A stretch of DNA of 64,000 bases from CAIRTM01 sp963723235 (GTDB taxonomy: Bacteria; Desulfobacterota; WTBG01; CAIYCZ01; CAIRTM01): the NCBI GenBank assembly GCA_963723235.1, contig CAVRPV010000019.1:136651-200650 (forward strand). The letters are read 5' to 3'. How positions within the stretch are numbered: position 1 is the first letter of the stretch; every line of letters begins with the position of its first letter. The translations under genes and the position numbers were made by a program. Positions 39,475 to 48,619 of the stretch are shown one piece after another. Below the pieces are notes generated by a model that saw only the letters and a list, made by a program, of their open reading frames with translations, was not told the origin of the DNA and searched no databases.

Positions 39475-41443
39475 TTAAAAATCGCGCAGGTCATCATCGT
39501 CAAAGGGAATCAGATCTTTAGCCTTGATCCCGACTTTATTTTTTTCTTTTCCAGCCGCAGGCAGCATCATTGACGGAGCGGGCGCTGCCTCCGGCAGGCG
39601 ATGGATGCTATGATCATCATCCAGATCGCTGATATCAGCCGCTGATCCGGTAACGCGTTCACTGAGGGTGCTTACCAGCTCCTTCATCTGAAAAGCCTGG
39701 GCAGAGAGCTGCTGGCTGGCCGATGCCGATTGCTCCGAATTGGCCGAGTTCTGCTGCACAATCTGCTCCATGGTTGAAACGGCCTTATTGATTTGGGCGA
39801 CACCCAGAGCCTGCTCCTTGCTGGCCGCAGAAATTTCGCTTACAAGCCCGACAACCCTGGCAACCCTCTCCTGAATAACCTTCAGCACAGTATTTGCCTC
39901 AGCTGCCTGCTTGCCGCCATCCTGGGTTCGCTTGCCGCTTTCGGTTATCAAAGCACTGGTTACCCTGGCCTGTTCGGATGCACGCTGGGCCAAATTACGC
40001 ACCTCATCCGCCACAACGGCAAACCCCCGCCCGGCATCACCTGCCCGCGCGGCTTCAACCGCAGCGTTTAAGGCCAGCAGGTTCGTCTGAAAAGCAATTT
40101 CCTCAATGCCCTTTGCAACCTTTGCGACCTCACGGCTGCTTGTGCTGATACCCTCCATGGACTGCAACAGTTTGCCCATAGCTGCGGCCCCGCTGTCAGC
40201 GGCCTCTGTTGCCTCTTGTGAAAGGCTGCTGGCCTGCTGCGCATTGTCGGCATTATGATTGGCCATGGAAGCAAGCTCTTCAAGAGAAGCCGAGGTTTCC
40301 TCAATCGAGGAGGCCTGGGAGGCTGAGCCCTGGGCCAGCTGCTGGCTGGCGCTGGCAATCTGGGACGCGGCGCCTGTGACCTGCCTGGCAACCATGTACA
40401 GCGATGAAGTAATTGTATTGATAGGGCGGCTCACCCGGGCGGCAACATACATAATAACCCCGACAGCAATCACCAGAATAATAATGGTCATAAAAAGATT
40501 TAAAAACGCGGTCCGGCGGACCGGGGCCATCAGCTCATCCCTGCTGGCCACCGCCACAACCGTCCAGCCGAGCGTAGTATCGGTATTGAAGGCCACCAGC
40601 CAGTCCTGCCCATTTTCAGAAGACTCCGCAAGTCCGTCCTTCTGTGACAGGATTGTTCCACCAATCGTGGTCTTTGCAATATTTTCATTCAAGATCCTGG
40701 CTCTGATCGGAATGCGCTATCACCGTGCCTTCCCTGTCGATTATGAAGACACGCCCCTGCTGACCGATCTTTCTCTGTTCAACAAATTTTTTAGAAAAGT
40801 ACTGCACGTCAATCATGGCATACAGTGTGCCGATTGCGGCCTGCTGCGAACCTGCTTTATCCGGCTTGATCGGAGATGCAATAGCAAAAACCGGCTTGCC
40901 GGTATCAGGATTAAGCTGTACCTTGCTCACAAAATCCGATCCCCGCATGGCATTTTCAAAATAATCCGTAGAGCCGATGTTCCTGCCGGCCACGGTAAGC
41001 CCTCCACCCTCCACGCGGGCGGCCCAATCCGTTCCCATGGCAATCAGGCTTGAGGTAACCACACTGCCGGACGGGCTGGCAATGCCGATTTCAGCATAGT
41101 CAGGATTGGCCTGCGCGTATTTACGCAGGTCTTCATTGATCTCGTTGACCAGCACAGCACTGCCGCTCATGCCCTCAGCACCACCCGTGTAGTCGCCTAT
41201 CATGGCGATTGCCAGCCCGATGCTGCCCTGACTGGCCCACAGCGCAACATCCCGCCTGCGGTTTTCCGACCATGAAATGACAAAGTCACGAATGGATTCG
41301 GTGTTTTGACGCAGCTGATCATTGACCGAGTCAACCATCATAGCCCTCGCGTTACGATACGAGATATAACTGGTAAGAGCCAGGCCGATCAGGATAAGGA
41401 AAACCGTCGGAAACAGAAAATTTTCCCGCAAACCTTTCTTCAT
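39475..41443 (-). CDS. Methyl-accepting chemotaxis protein with dCache-like sensor
   Basis: About 655 residues after joining one break near 40690. A first membrane helix (FPTVFLILIGLALTSYISY) and a second (MTIIILVIAVGVIMYVAARV) bracket a periplasmic sensor of roughly 270 residues with Cache features (GSTDYFENAMRG, PVFAIASPI, GRVFIIDREGTVIAHSD). HAMP and the signalling hairpin EEIAFQTNLLALNAAVEAAR follow. ATG 41443 follows GGGGG. It senses a small periplasmic ligand and signals to CheA. No che gene is adjacent. Confidence 0.92.
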
Positions 41444-41728
41444 AGAGCCCCCAATAAAATAAAATAGAAATATTGAAACATGGGCCCTGCGGACATACGG
41501 TGAATACCGCAAGGCGATCCGAACAACTCATAACATAAAGTCTTGTCTATTCACATTAAATTATCGCTCCTGACTGTTTAATCTTTAGTTTTTATTAAAA
41601 TTTAAGTCGAAATACACAAAAAAATAAGTGCTGCCTATCGACATGGACATCAAAAGCGCACAGCCCCAACCGCTCTGGATTCAGCCCGGCCATTGCGAAA
41701 AAGGGGACTTTTTCCGGGTGCGCCGCGC

Positions 41729-41756
41729 TTGACATTTCAACACTCAGTCTTATGTT
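41729..41756 (+). promoter_or_regulatory. Candidate promoter for grpE
   Basis: TTGACA (41729-41734), a 16-nt spacer and TATGTT (41751-41756) lie 24 bp before the ATG. The TTGACATTT start is shared with the groES upstream element. Confidence 0.45.
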
Positions 41757-41780
41757 TAACCAGTAACACCTGAGGGGGAC

Positions 41781-42449
41781 ATGGCGGCACTATCGACGGT
41801 CTGCGGGCAGGCCAAAAATGCAACCAAAACATGGAGTGATCTGGTGAGGCACAAGAAAAAAACTGAGCAGCACGAATTCGGCGTCGACGATGGCGTTGAC
41901 ATGATCAATGCAGAACAGGAAAGCGCTCCGCACGATGAGCCGATGGACAGTGTGCCGAATCGCGAAGATGATCTGGAGACCCGATTGAAGGCCCTTGAGC
42001 AGGAGAAAAACGACCTCTCGGACCGCCTTTTGCGTACCATGGCTGAGTTTGACAATTACCGCAAGCGGGCGACCCGCGAAAAAGAAGGTCTTGTTAAATA
42101 CGGAACTGAAAGGATAGCCTTTGAAATACTGCCGGTTGTTGACAATTTTGAAAGGGCTCTTGAACAATCACATCAGGCAACCGATCCCGGTGCGGTAGTA
42201 GACGGCCTTAAAATGATCTTAAAGCAGCTGCTGACAGTCCTTGAGAAATTTGAAATAAAGCCCTTTCACTCGATCGGGGAACAGTTTAACCCTGAAATCC
42301 ACGAAGCCATGGCGCAGCAGGAACATCCTGACCATGACGACAACACGGTTATTGAGCAGTTTCAAAAAGGCTATATGCTGGGAGAAAGAATGCTCAGGCC
42401 CGCACGGGTGCTTGTATCCCGCGCCCCGGCAACACCCGATGAGGCGTAA
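41781..42449 (+). CDS. grpE: Co-chaperone GrpE
   Basis: A 222-residue protein with an acidic N-terminal tail, a long coiled coil (RLKALEQEKNDLSDRLLRTM, then AEFDNYRKRATREKEG) and the beta domain ending KGYMLGERMLRPARVLVS. It is the nucleotide-exchange factor of DnaK, although dnaK is not next to it here. ATG 41781 has GAGGGGGAC upstream; GTG 41844 with GGAG upstream is a reasonable alternative that gives a more usual tail length. The frame is intact. Confidence 0.92.
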   Translation: MAALSTVCGQAKNATKTWSDLVRHKKKTEQHEFGVDDGVDMINAEQESAPHDEPMDSVPNREDDLETRLKALEQEKNDLSDRLLRTMAEFDNYRKRATREKEGLVKYGTERIAFEILPVVDNFERALEQSHQATDPGAVVDGLKMILKQLLTVLEKFEIKPFHSIGEQFNPEIHEAMAQQEHPDHDDNTVIEQFQKGYMLGERMLRPARVLVSRAPATPDEA

Positions 42450-42702
42450 AAACATGGCTTTAACGGGCATGTGCGTATGTCCTCGCCGAAACAGGGAACA
42501 AATACTCGATCTTTTTTCCCCGAACGGTTGACATTTGCACTTTTGTTCTTATTTTTTGTGATTATCCCGGTATCCGCAGCTTTTCCGGAGACCGAAACTG
42601 GACAACAGAGACATAGCTGTCAGAAACGCGGCAACGCGCAAGCAGATTATTTTTCTGTTTTTATTAACAAACAATTAATGTTCGTTGACAGGAGGAACAC
42701 GC
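42450..42702. promoter_or_regulatory. groES upstream region with a candidate promoter
   Basis: TTGACA at 42528-42533 opens TTGACATTTGCACTTTTGTT, resembling the grpE element, but the -10 is weak. No CIRCE inverted repeat was seen, so HrcA control is not supported. A short hydrophobic frame overlaps here but has no ribosome site. Confidence 0.35.
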
Positions 42703-42996
42703 ATGAAAATCAGACCACTGCAGGACCGAATCATCGTTAAAAGACTGGAAGGCGAAGAAAAAACCAAAGGCGGCATCATTATCCCCGATTCTGCCAAAGA
42801 AAAGCCCATGGAAGGCAAAGTTATTGCCGTAGGCAAAGGCAAACTGAATGAAAAGGGCGAGCGTATTGCGCCCGAGGTCAAGGCCGGCGATACCGTACTG
42901 TTCGGCAAATATGCCGGCACCGAGATCAAAATCGACAATGATGAGCATCTGATCCTGCGCGAAGACGATATCCTGGGCATCATTGAAAAGAAATAA
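42703..42996 (+). CDS. groS: Co-chaperonin GroES
   Basis: A 97-residue protein with start MKIRPLQDRIIVKRLEG behind AGGAGG, the mobile loop EEKTKGGIIIPDSAKEKP and the end HLILREDDILGIIEK. The frame is intact. It caps GroEL, encoded 38 bp downstream. An upstream in-frame ATG at 42685 lacks a good ribosome site. Confidence 0.96.
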   Translation: MKIRPLQDRIIVKRLEGEEKTKGGIIIPDSAKEKPMEGKVIAVGKGKLNEKGERIAPEVKAGDTVLFGKYAGTEIKIDNDEHLILREDDILGIIEKK

Positions 42997-43034
42997 TCTT
43001 TTATCTATCTTTATGACATGGAGGAAACAAGACA

Positions 43035-44687
43035 ATGGCTAAGGAAATTAGATTTCAGGCCGGGAAAGCTGCGCAGCTCCTGGGTGTCGATACACTGGCC
43101 AATGCAGTCAAAGTGACCCTCGGCCCCAAGGGCCGAAATGTATGATCGATAAAAGCTTCGGCTCCCCGCCCGTCACCAAAGACGGCGTGACCGTTGCCAA
43201 GGAGATCGAGCTTGAGGACAAGTTCGAAAACATGGGCGCCCAGATGGTAAAAGAAGTTGCCAGCAAGACCAGCGACGTGGCCGGCGACGGCACCACCACC
43301 GCAACCGTGCTTGCCCAGGCAATTTCCGTGAAGGCATCAAGCTGGTGACCGCCGGCCACAACCCCATGGAACTCAAGCGCGGCATCGACAAGGCGGTTGA
43401 GAAAATCGTTGCAGACTGGAGAAGTTGAGCAAGCCGATTCAAGGATCAGAAAGAGATCGCCCAGGTCGGCAGCATTTCCGCCAATAACGACTCCACCATC
43501 GGCAACATCATTGCCGAGGCCATGGACAAAGTCGGCAAAGAAGGCGTTATCACGGTTGAAGAAGCCAAAACCATGGAAACCACGCTTGATGTTGTCGAAG
43601 GCATGCAGTTTGACCGCGGCTATCTCTCACCCTATTTTGTGACCGATCCCGAGCGCATGGAAGTGGTGATGGAAGACTGCCTACATCCTGATCCATGAGA
43701 AAAAAATCAGCAACATGAAGGACCTGCTGCCGATTCTCGAGCAGGTTGCCAGCAGCGGCAAGCCTTTCCTGATCATTGCCGAAGACGTGGAAGGTGAAGC
43801 CCTGGCAACACTGGTGGTCAACAAGCTGCGCGGCACCCTGAAAGTTGCCGCCGTTAAGGCTCCCGGCTTCGGCGACCGCCGCAAGGCAATGCTTGAGGAT
43901 ATCGCCATTCTTACCGGCGGCAAGCTGATTGCCGAAGACCTGGGCATCAAGCTTGAGACCATTACCATGGAACGACCTCGGCCGCGCCAAGCGCGTAACC
44001 ATCGACAAAGACAACACCACCATCGTTGAAGGCAATGGACCAAAGAAGGCTATTGAAGCCCGCGTAAAGCAGATTCGTGCCCAGGTTGAAGAGACCACCT
44101 CCGACTATGACCGCGAGAAACTGCAGGAACGGCTTGCAAAGACTCGTCGGCGGCGTTGCGGTCATCAATGTCGGTGCTGCAACCGAGACCGAAATGAAGG
44201 AGAAAAAGGCCCGCGTTGAGGATGCGCTGCACGCAACCCGCGCAGCAGTTGAAGAAGGCATCGTGCCCGGCGGCGGCGTGGCCCTGGTGCGCTCGCTGGG
44301 TGCCCTTGAAGGACTGAAATTTGACTCCGAAGAGCAGCAGCTTGGCGTTGACCTTGTTCGAAAAGGCGATTGTCGAGCCCCTGCGCTGGATCGCAATCAA
44401 TGCCGGCTTTGACGGCTCCATCGTTATTGAGAAGGTCAAGGAAGGCAAAGACGCTTTCGGATTTAACGCTCTGACCGAAGAGTATGAAGATATGATCAAG
44501 GCCGGCGTTATCGATCCGAAAAAGGTCGTGCGCTGCGCGCTGCAGAACGCCGCAAGCGTTGCCTCGCTGCTGATCACCACCGAGTGCATGATCGCCGAGA
44601 AGCCGAAGAGAAGGCGCCGGCGGCGGCATGCCCGGCGGCGGCATGGGCGGCATGGGTGGAATGGGCGGCATGGGCGGCATGATGTAA
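43035..44687 (+). CDS. groL: Chaperonin GroEL (frame broken about nine times)
   Basis: All conserved blocks occur in order: VKVTLGPKGRNV, VAGDGTTTATVLAQAI, VEGMQFDRGYLSPYFVTDPE, KAPGFGDRRKAMLEDIA, EGIVPGGGVALVR and the C-terminal GGM tail. Total length is the usual 550 codons. Single-base deletions are near 43141, 43332, 43424 and 44604, and insertions near 43441, 43681, 43975, 44143 and 44361. Several cancel within 20-250 bp, restoring the right residues. An essential gene this well conserved outside the breaks points to sequencing or assembly error. Confidence 0.92.
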
Positions 44688-44717
44688 GCAGTAGTAGCCG
44701 CGCTGCCTTGATATAAA

Positions 44718-44757
44718 AACAGCCCCTGTGCGCATCATGCACAGGGGCTGTTGTATT
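44718..44757 (+). terminator. Terminator after groEL
   Basis: AACAGCCCCTGTGC pairs with GCACAGGGGCTGTT around a short loop, followed by GTATTTT. The stem is long and perfect; the T-run is modest. Confidence 0.75.
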
Positions 44758-44921
44758 TTGCGGGCAGATGCGCCCGTTGGGACGCCTGAAACGAATTGGT
44801 TTACCCATCCTTCCGCTTTTTCGTCTTTTTTTATGGTTCATCTTTATCTTGCACGTCCAATGTCTGATCTGAGAACGTCCGATTCCCCCTTTTTTTGAAC
44901 TGATTTATTCCTTATTATTCC

Positions 44922-44950
44922 TTGACTCGGACTGTTTTTCTTCTTATCAT
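44922..44950 (+). promoter_or_regulatory. Sigma-70-like promoter for the ferritin-like gene
   Basis: TTGACT (44922-44927), an exact 17-nt spacer and TATCAT (44945-44950) lie 51 bp before the ATG. Confidence 0.6.
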
Positions 44951-45000
44951 CCCGTAAGTAAAAGCAATTTCTTATCATTCATTCCACAAGGAGGGTTACC

Positions 45001-45543
45001 ATGGCTCAGAAGCCCCGGCAAGAACGAATGAAGAATATCATCGAGGTCCTCAACAAAGCCCGCGGTATGGAACTCCATGCCATTCACCAGTACATGAACC
45101 AGCATTACAACCTGGACAACATGGATTACGGCGATCTGGCCGCCAAGATCAAGCTGATCGCCATCGATGAAATGCGGCATGCCGAGATGTTCGCGGAACG
45201 CGTCAAGGAACTGGGCGGCGAGCCCACCACCGAGCCCGGCGGCAAGGCTCAGAAGGGCCAGAAGGTCCAGGAGGTCTTTTCCTTCGATGCGAAGCTGGAG
45301 GACAACACCATCGATGTCTACAACCAGTTCGCCTCCGTGTGCCGCGAAAACGGTGATAGCATCAGCATGAAGGTCTTCGAGACCATCATCAACGAAGAGC
45401 AGCTTCACTACAACTATTTCGACAACGTCGATGAGCACATCAAGACCCTCGGCGACACCTACCTGGCAAAAATCGCCGGCACACCCGCCTCTACGGGCCT
45501 CACGCCCAAAGGCTTCGCCGTGGGGACAGGCGGCGCTGCATAA
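45001..45543 (+). CDS. Bacterioferritin/ferritin-like diiron protein
   Basis: A 180-residue four-helix bundle with an intact frame. Helix A carries KARGMELHAIHQYMNQHY, helix B IDEMRHAEMFAERV with an E-x-x-H iron motif, and helix D FETIINEEQLHYNYFDNVDE, a second E-x-x-H motif. The C-terminus is Gly/Ala-rich. It has AAGGAGG before the start and a good promoter. It probably stores iron or detoxifies peroxide in an anaerobe, with rubrerythrin nearby. Whether it binds haem is not evident. Confidence 0.88.
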   Translation: MAQKPRQERMKNIIEVLNKARGMELHAIHQYMNQHYNLDNMDYGDLAAKIKLIAIDEMRHAEMFAERVKELGGEPTTEPGGKAQKGQKVQEVFSFDAKLEDNTIDVYNQFASVCRENGDSISMKVFETIINEEQLHYNYFDNVDEHIKTLGDTYLAKIAGTPASTGLTPKGFAVGTGGAA

Positions 45544-45714
45544 CACGGTTTTGTGGAAGGCTATAAGGTATCGCGCATCAGGAGCACCTGCACCCGTCGG
45601 GAGGTTCTGCCGGTCAACAGCTCAAGGCATGAATAGGGGTGACGATTTTTCCACGAGTTCATCATGCTTCACTCGCCCTACGGTACTGGCAAGCTGTAAG
45701 GAGAAGAGTCAACA

Positions 45715-46311
45715 TGAGCAAAAAAGATAGGAAAATTATACTCATAGCGCAGTGTCTGGTTAATCCTTTTTGCAGGGTTCATATTTATAGGCCAAAATTT
45801 CCCCCTCTCCAGGGAATTGACTAACTATCTTATGGACAAGCATGTAGGGATAATCCAATATCTTTGTCCTGAAACGAGTGCCATGGGCCTCATGCGTAAC
45901 CCGCAAGGCCGCCAGCAGTATGACAATATTTTTTTCAGAAATCACTGCAAGGAGCTTATCAAGGCCCCAATTCTCATGGTCAAGGAATTTATCAAAAACA
46001 AGTATCGCCTTGTCTGTTTTCTTGGCTTAGAGAATAGCCCTTCATGCGGCATCCATTGGGGAAAGCACAAGGTGAATAAGTATCGAACCGAATCGCCGAA
46101 TCCGGTTGATCATCCTGCGCCCGGTGATCCGGTGCTCGCAGGAATAATGACTGAAATACTGATGGAAGAGTTCGCCAGGGAAAGCATCCAGGTTCCTTTT
46201 TTGGAGTTTCCTGCCCTTTCGCCTGCGGACTCGGCAAAAAGAATCAAGTTCTGGGAAGATTTGCGTAATGTGGTGGAACCTGATTTTGCCGTGGGTGACC
46301 ATGACGAATAA
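45715..46311 (+). CDS. TudS-related putative desulfidase
   Basis: About 198 residues after one break near 45785. Three likely [4Fe-4S] ligands are present in family context: IAQCLVNPFCRVH, IQYLCPETSAMG and ENSPSCGIHWG. These match the TudS/DUF523-like group (CD3072 subfamily), which removes sulphur from thiolated pyrimidines or related compounds using a bare cluster. ATG 45715 (MSKKDRKI) has AAGGAG upstream. It lies between the ferritin-like and rubrerythrin genes, all on the plus strand. The substrate is unproven. Confidence 0.8.
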
Positions 46312-46368
46312 GGTGTGTCTTATTCCGATAACTTATTGTAGACCCATAAGGAGAAAAGGAGCCAAGCT

Positions 46369-46944
46369 ATGACGACGCTGAAAGGAACCAAGACCGAACA
46401 GAACCTGCTGGCAGCTTTTGCGGGCGAGTCTCAGGCTCGCAACCGTTATTCCTTTGCTGCAAGCGTTGCTCGCAAAGAGGGTTTTGAGCAGATCAGCAGC
46501 CTTTTTCTGGAAACTGCGGATGAAGAGAAACAACATGCCAAAATTTTTTTCAAACACCTTCAGGGAGGCGAAGTGACGATCACCGCAGGCTACCCGGCGG
46601 GCGTGGACGGCGACACCCTGGCCCAACTGAGAGCGGCTGCGGCGGGTGAACGACACGAATGGACGACTCTCTACAGGGGCTTTGCTGAAAACGCCGTTGA
46701 GGAAGGTTTGCGAGATGTAGCAGAGACGTTCAGGCAGGTCGCCGCCGTCGAAGAATGGCACGAAAGACGTTACATTAAGCTGGCAGAGGCTTTGCAGAAC
46801 AAAAGCTTCTTCAAAAAGCCACACAAAGTCCTTTGGAAATGCAGGGAATGCGGTCGTGTGCTCGAGGCTTTCGAAGCACCTGTGAAGTGCCCGACCTGTG
46901 CACACCCACAAGCTTTTTTTGAACTCTATGCTGAGAATTACTGA
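46369..46944 (+). CDS. rbr: Rubrerythrin
   Basis: A 191-residue protein with an intact frame. The diiron domain has AAFAGESQARNRYSFAA and ETADEEKQHAKIFF, then FRQVAAVEEWHERRY. The C-terminal rubredoxin-like domain has CRECG and CPTC for an Fe(Cys)4 site. It reduces hydrogen peroxide in the cytoplasm of anaerobes. It is preceded by AAGGAG and follows the desulfidase gene. Confidence 0.95.
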   Translation: MTTLKGTKTEQNLLAAFAGESQARNRYSFAASVARKEGFEQISSLFLETADEEKQHAKIFFKHLQGGEVTITAGYPAGVDGDTLAQLRAAAAGERHEWTTLYRGFAENAVEEGLRDVAETFRQVAAVEEWHERRYIKLAEALQNKSFFKKPHKVLWKCRECGRVLEAFEAPVKCPTCAHPQAFFELYAENY

Positions 46945-47612
46945 TACGGCCGAGACTGGAGGCCGTTGTGCAGAAACTTCTGCAAAGAGCACGAACAGGG
47001 CACAGACAAAATATGCAGAACCGATGGGGTTTAAAACCTTACAACCTCAATAAAGTCATTTCGAAGAAGCGCCCGTCCTCCGCAGTAGTTTGCTACGGAG
47101 GATGGACAGCGACTGAGAAATCTGAAAGGCTTATTCTGTGTTGTCATGCCGGACTCCGATCCGGCATCCATTTTATATTGGAGGGCCGGGTCCACACGTC
47201 CGGGGTTTGAACCTTGAACTTTGAACATCTTTTTTATGACTTTGGACCTTGGACTTTGGACCTCTTCTGCCGCGTCCTGTCAGCAGCCTGCATCCTAAGC
47301 CCCAAAATAGCCGATTTAAAAAATTTTATTTATTATATTGGGAGGTTACCTCAAAAAAACGTGGTCCGACCCCCACTCCTTCCGACTCCTTGTTAACATG
47401 GATAATCTGAAATTCAAATCGTTGCAGGCCGTTTTTCTCTGCAACCTATTGATATTAGAATCGTTTTACCATTTTTTTAACAAAACGTTGGGACACTGCT
47501 GGGTCATAATAAAAAAAATGCTCTAAACCTTGAAATCCGGGTTTTTATATCCTAAATAGTACTCTCTACTGGCTCAGCATAATTGCTGTAAGAAAGGAGG
47601 CGATTTAACAAT
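46945..47612. other. Intergenic region with a palindromic repeat and heptamer-like iterations
   Basis: No gene was seen in 668 bp. It holds the REP-like palindrome at 47146-47167, then TTGAACCTTGAACTTTGAAC and TTTGGACCTTGGACTTTGGA, short 7-bp iterations that recur in reverse near 51758-51795. The rest is AT-rich leader of the fasciclin gene. Confidence 0.6.
47146..47167. repeat. REP-like palindrome family C, copy 1
   Basis: ATGCCGG, an 8-nt centre and CCGGCAT. Related copies occur at 56347, 56931 and 57226. Confidence 0.8.
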
Positions 47613-47688
47613 TTTGTTGAAGAGCCAGCATGCAAGAGAAACATCAGCGAAGCATAACTCAATGCAATTAATGCGAGGAGATTTTTTT

Positions 47689-48180
47689 ATGAAAAAACTA
47701 CGATATATAATCATGGCAATTCTATGTATCTGTGTATTCGGCACGAACGGGTGGGCAACGGACTATGCTAAAAAGGACATCGTCGATACCGCTGTTGCGG
47801 CGGGATCATTTAAGACCTTGGCCACAGCACTTACCGCGGCGGGCCTCATTGAAACATTGAAGGCTAAGGGCCCATTCACGGTCTTTGCACCCACTGATGA
47901 AGCGTTTGCAAAATTGCCGCCGGGTACCCTTGCAGACTTACTCAAACCGGAAAACAAGGAAAAATTGAAGAGTATTCTTACCTACCATGTTGTTGCGGGG
48001 GAAGTAACAGCAGCTGATGTAATAAAATTACAGTCGGCAAAGACAGTAAACGGGCAGGCATTGAAAATTACGGTCAAGGACGGAACCGTTATGGTTGACA
48101 ATGCGAAGGTAACCAAAACGGACATTATGTGCAGTAACGGTGTTATACATGTTATTGATGCGGTATTACTGCCAAAGTAA
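47689..48180 (+). CDS. Secreted fasciclin (FAS1) domain protein
   Basis: 163 residues: a signal peptide ending GTNGWA, then one FAS1 domain with DIVDTAVAAGSFKTLATAL, the H1 motif GPFTVFAPTDEAFAKLP, YHVVAGEVTAADV and the H2-like NGVIHVIDAVLLPK. ATG 47689 follows GAGGAG. FAS1 proteins act in adhesion or surface binding. The frame is intact. It stands alone, with a terminator-like hairpin about 100 bp downstream. Confidence 0.93.
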   Translation: MKKLRYIIMAILCICVFGTNGWATDYAKKDIVDTAVAAGSFKTLATALTAAGLIETLKAKGPFTVFAPTDEAFAKLPPGTLADLLKPENKEKLKSILTYHVVAGEVTAADVIKLQSAKTVNGQALKITVKDGTVMVDNAKVTKTDIMCSNGVIHVIDAVLLPK

Positions 48181-48278
48181 CGATATGCGCAAAACTCGGT
48201 TATTCAAACTTCACTTCTAATGAGTCTCGTGGAAAAGTTCGCTGCACGTAAGGACCTAACAAGGAACTGCAATCCAGA

Positions 48279-48310
48279 CCGCCGGACCAAAATCCGGCGG
48301 CCTCTTGTTT
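48279..48310 (+). terminator. Candidate terminator after the fasciclin gene
   Basis: CCGCCGGA pairs with TCCGGCGG (48279-48300) around a CCAAAA loop, followed by CCTCTTGTTT. The T-run is interrupted. Confidence 0.6.
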
Positions 48311-48619
48311 CTTGATTGCTCACCAGTGATATGAGAACATCTATCCCGATTACCCCTTTGAAGCCTATATTTTGATTTAAGAGATGTAGGCTTACCGTGA
48401 GAGTTGCGCGCAAAAACAGCCCTGTCAATTGACATACCAGCTCATATCAGCGCGCGACGCCGCCGCACAATTTTTAATCACACCGTTTTTTGTTGCCCGG
48501 CCATCCCTCGCCCGCAGCGTGCGCCGACATTACTCTTGACACACAACCGCCCCTGTCTTATAGTTTGCCCATCTCAAAGCAGGTTCCTGTACAACGTACT
48601 CATTGAACCCTGATCCCAG

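Noticed and set aside
42620..42702. CIRCE element before groES
   Set aside because: I looked for the TTAGCACTC inverted repeat and did not find it.
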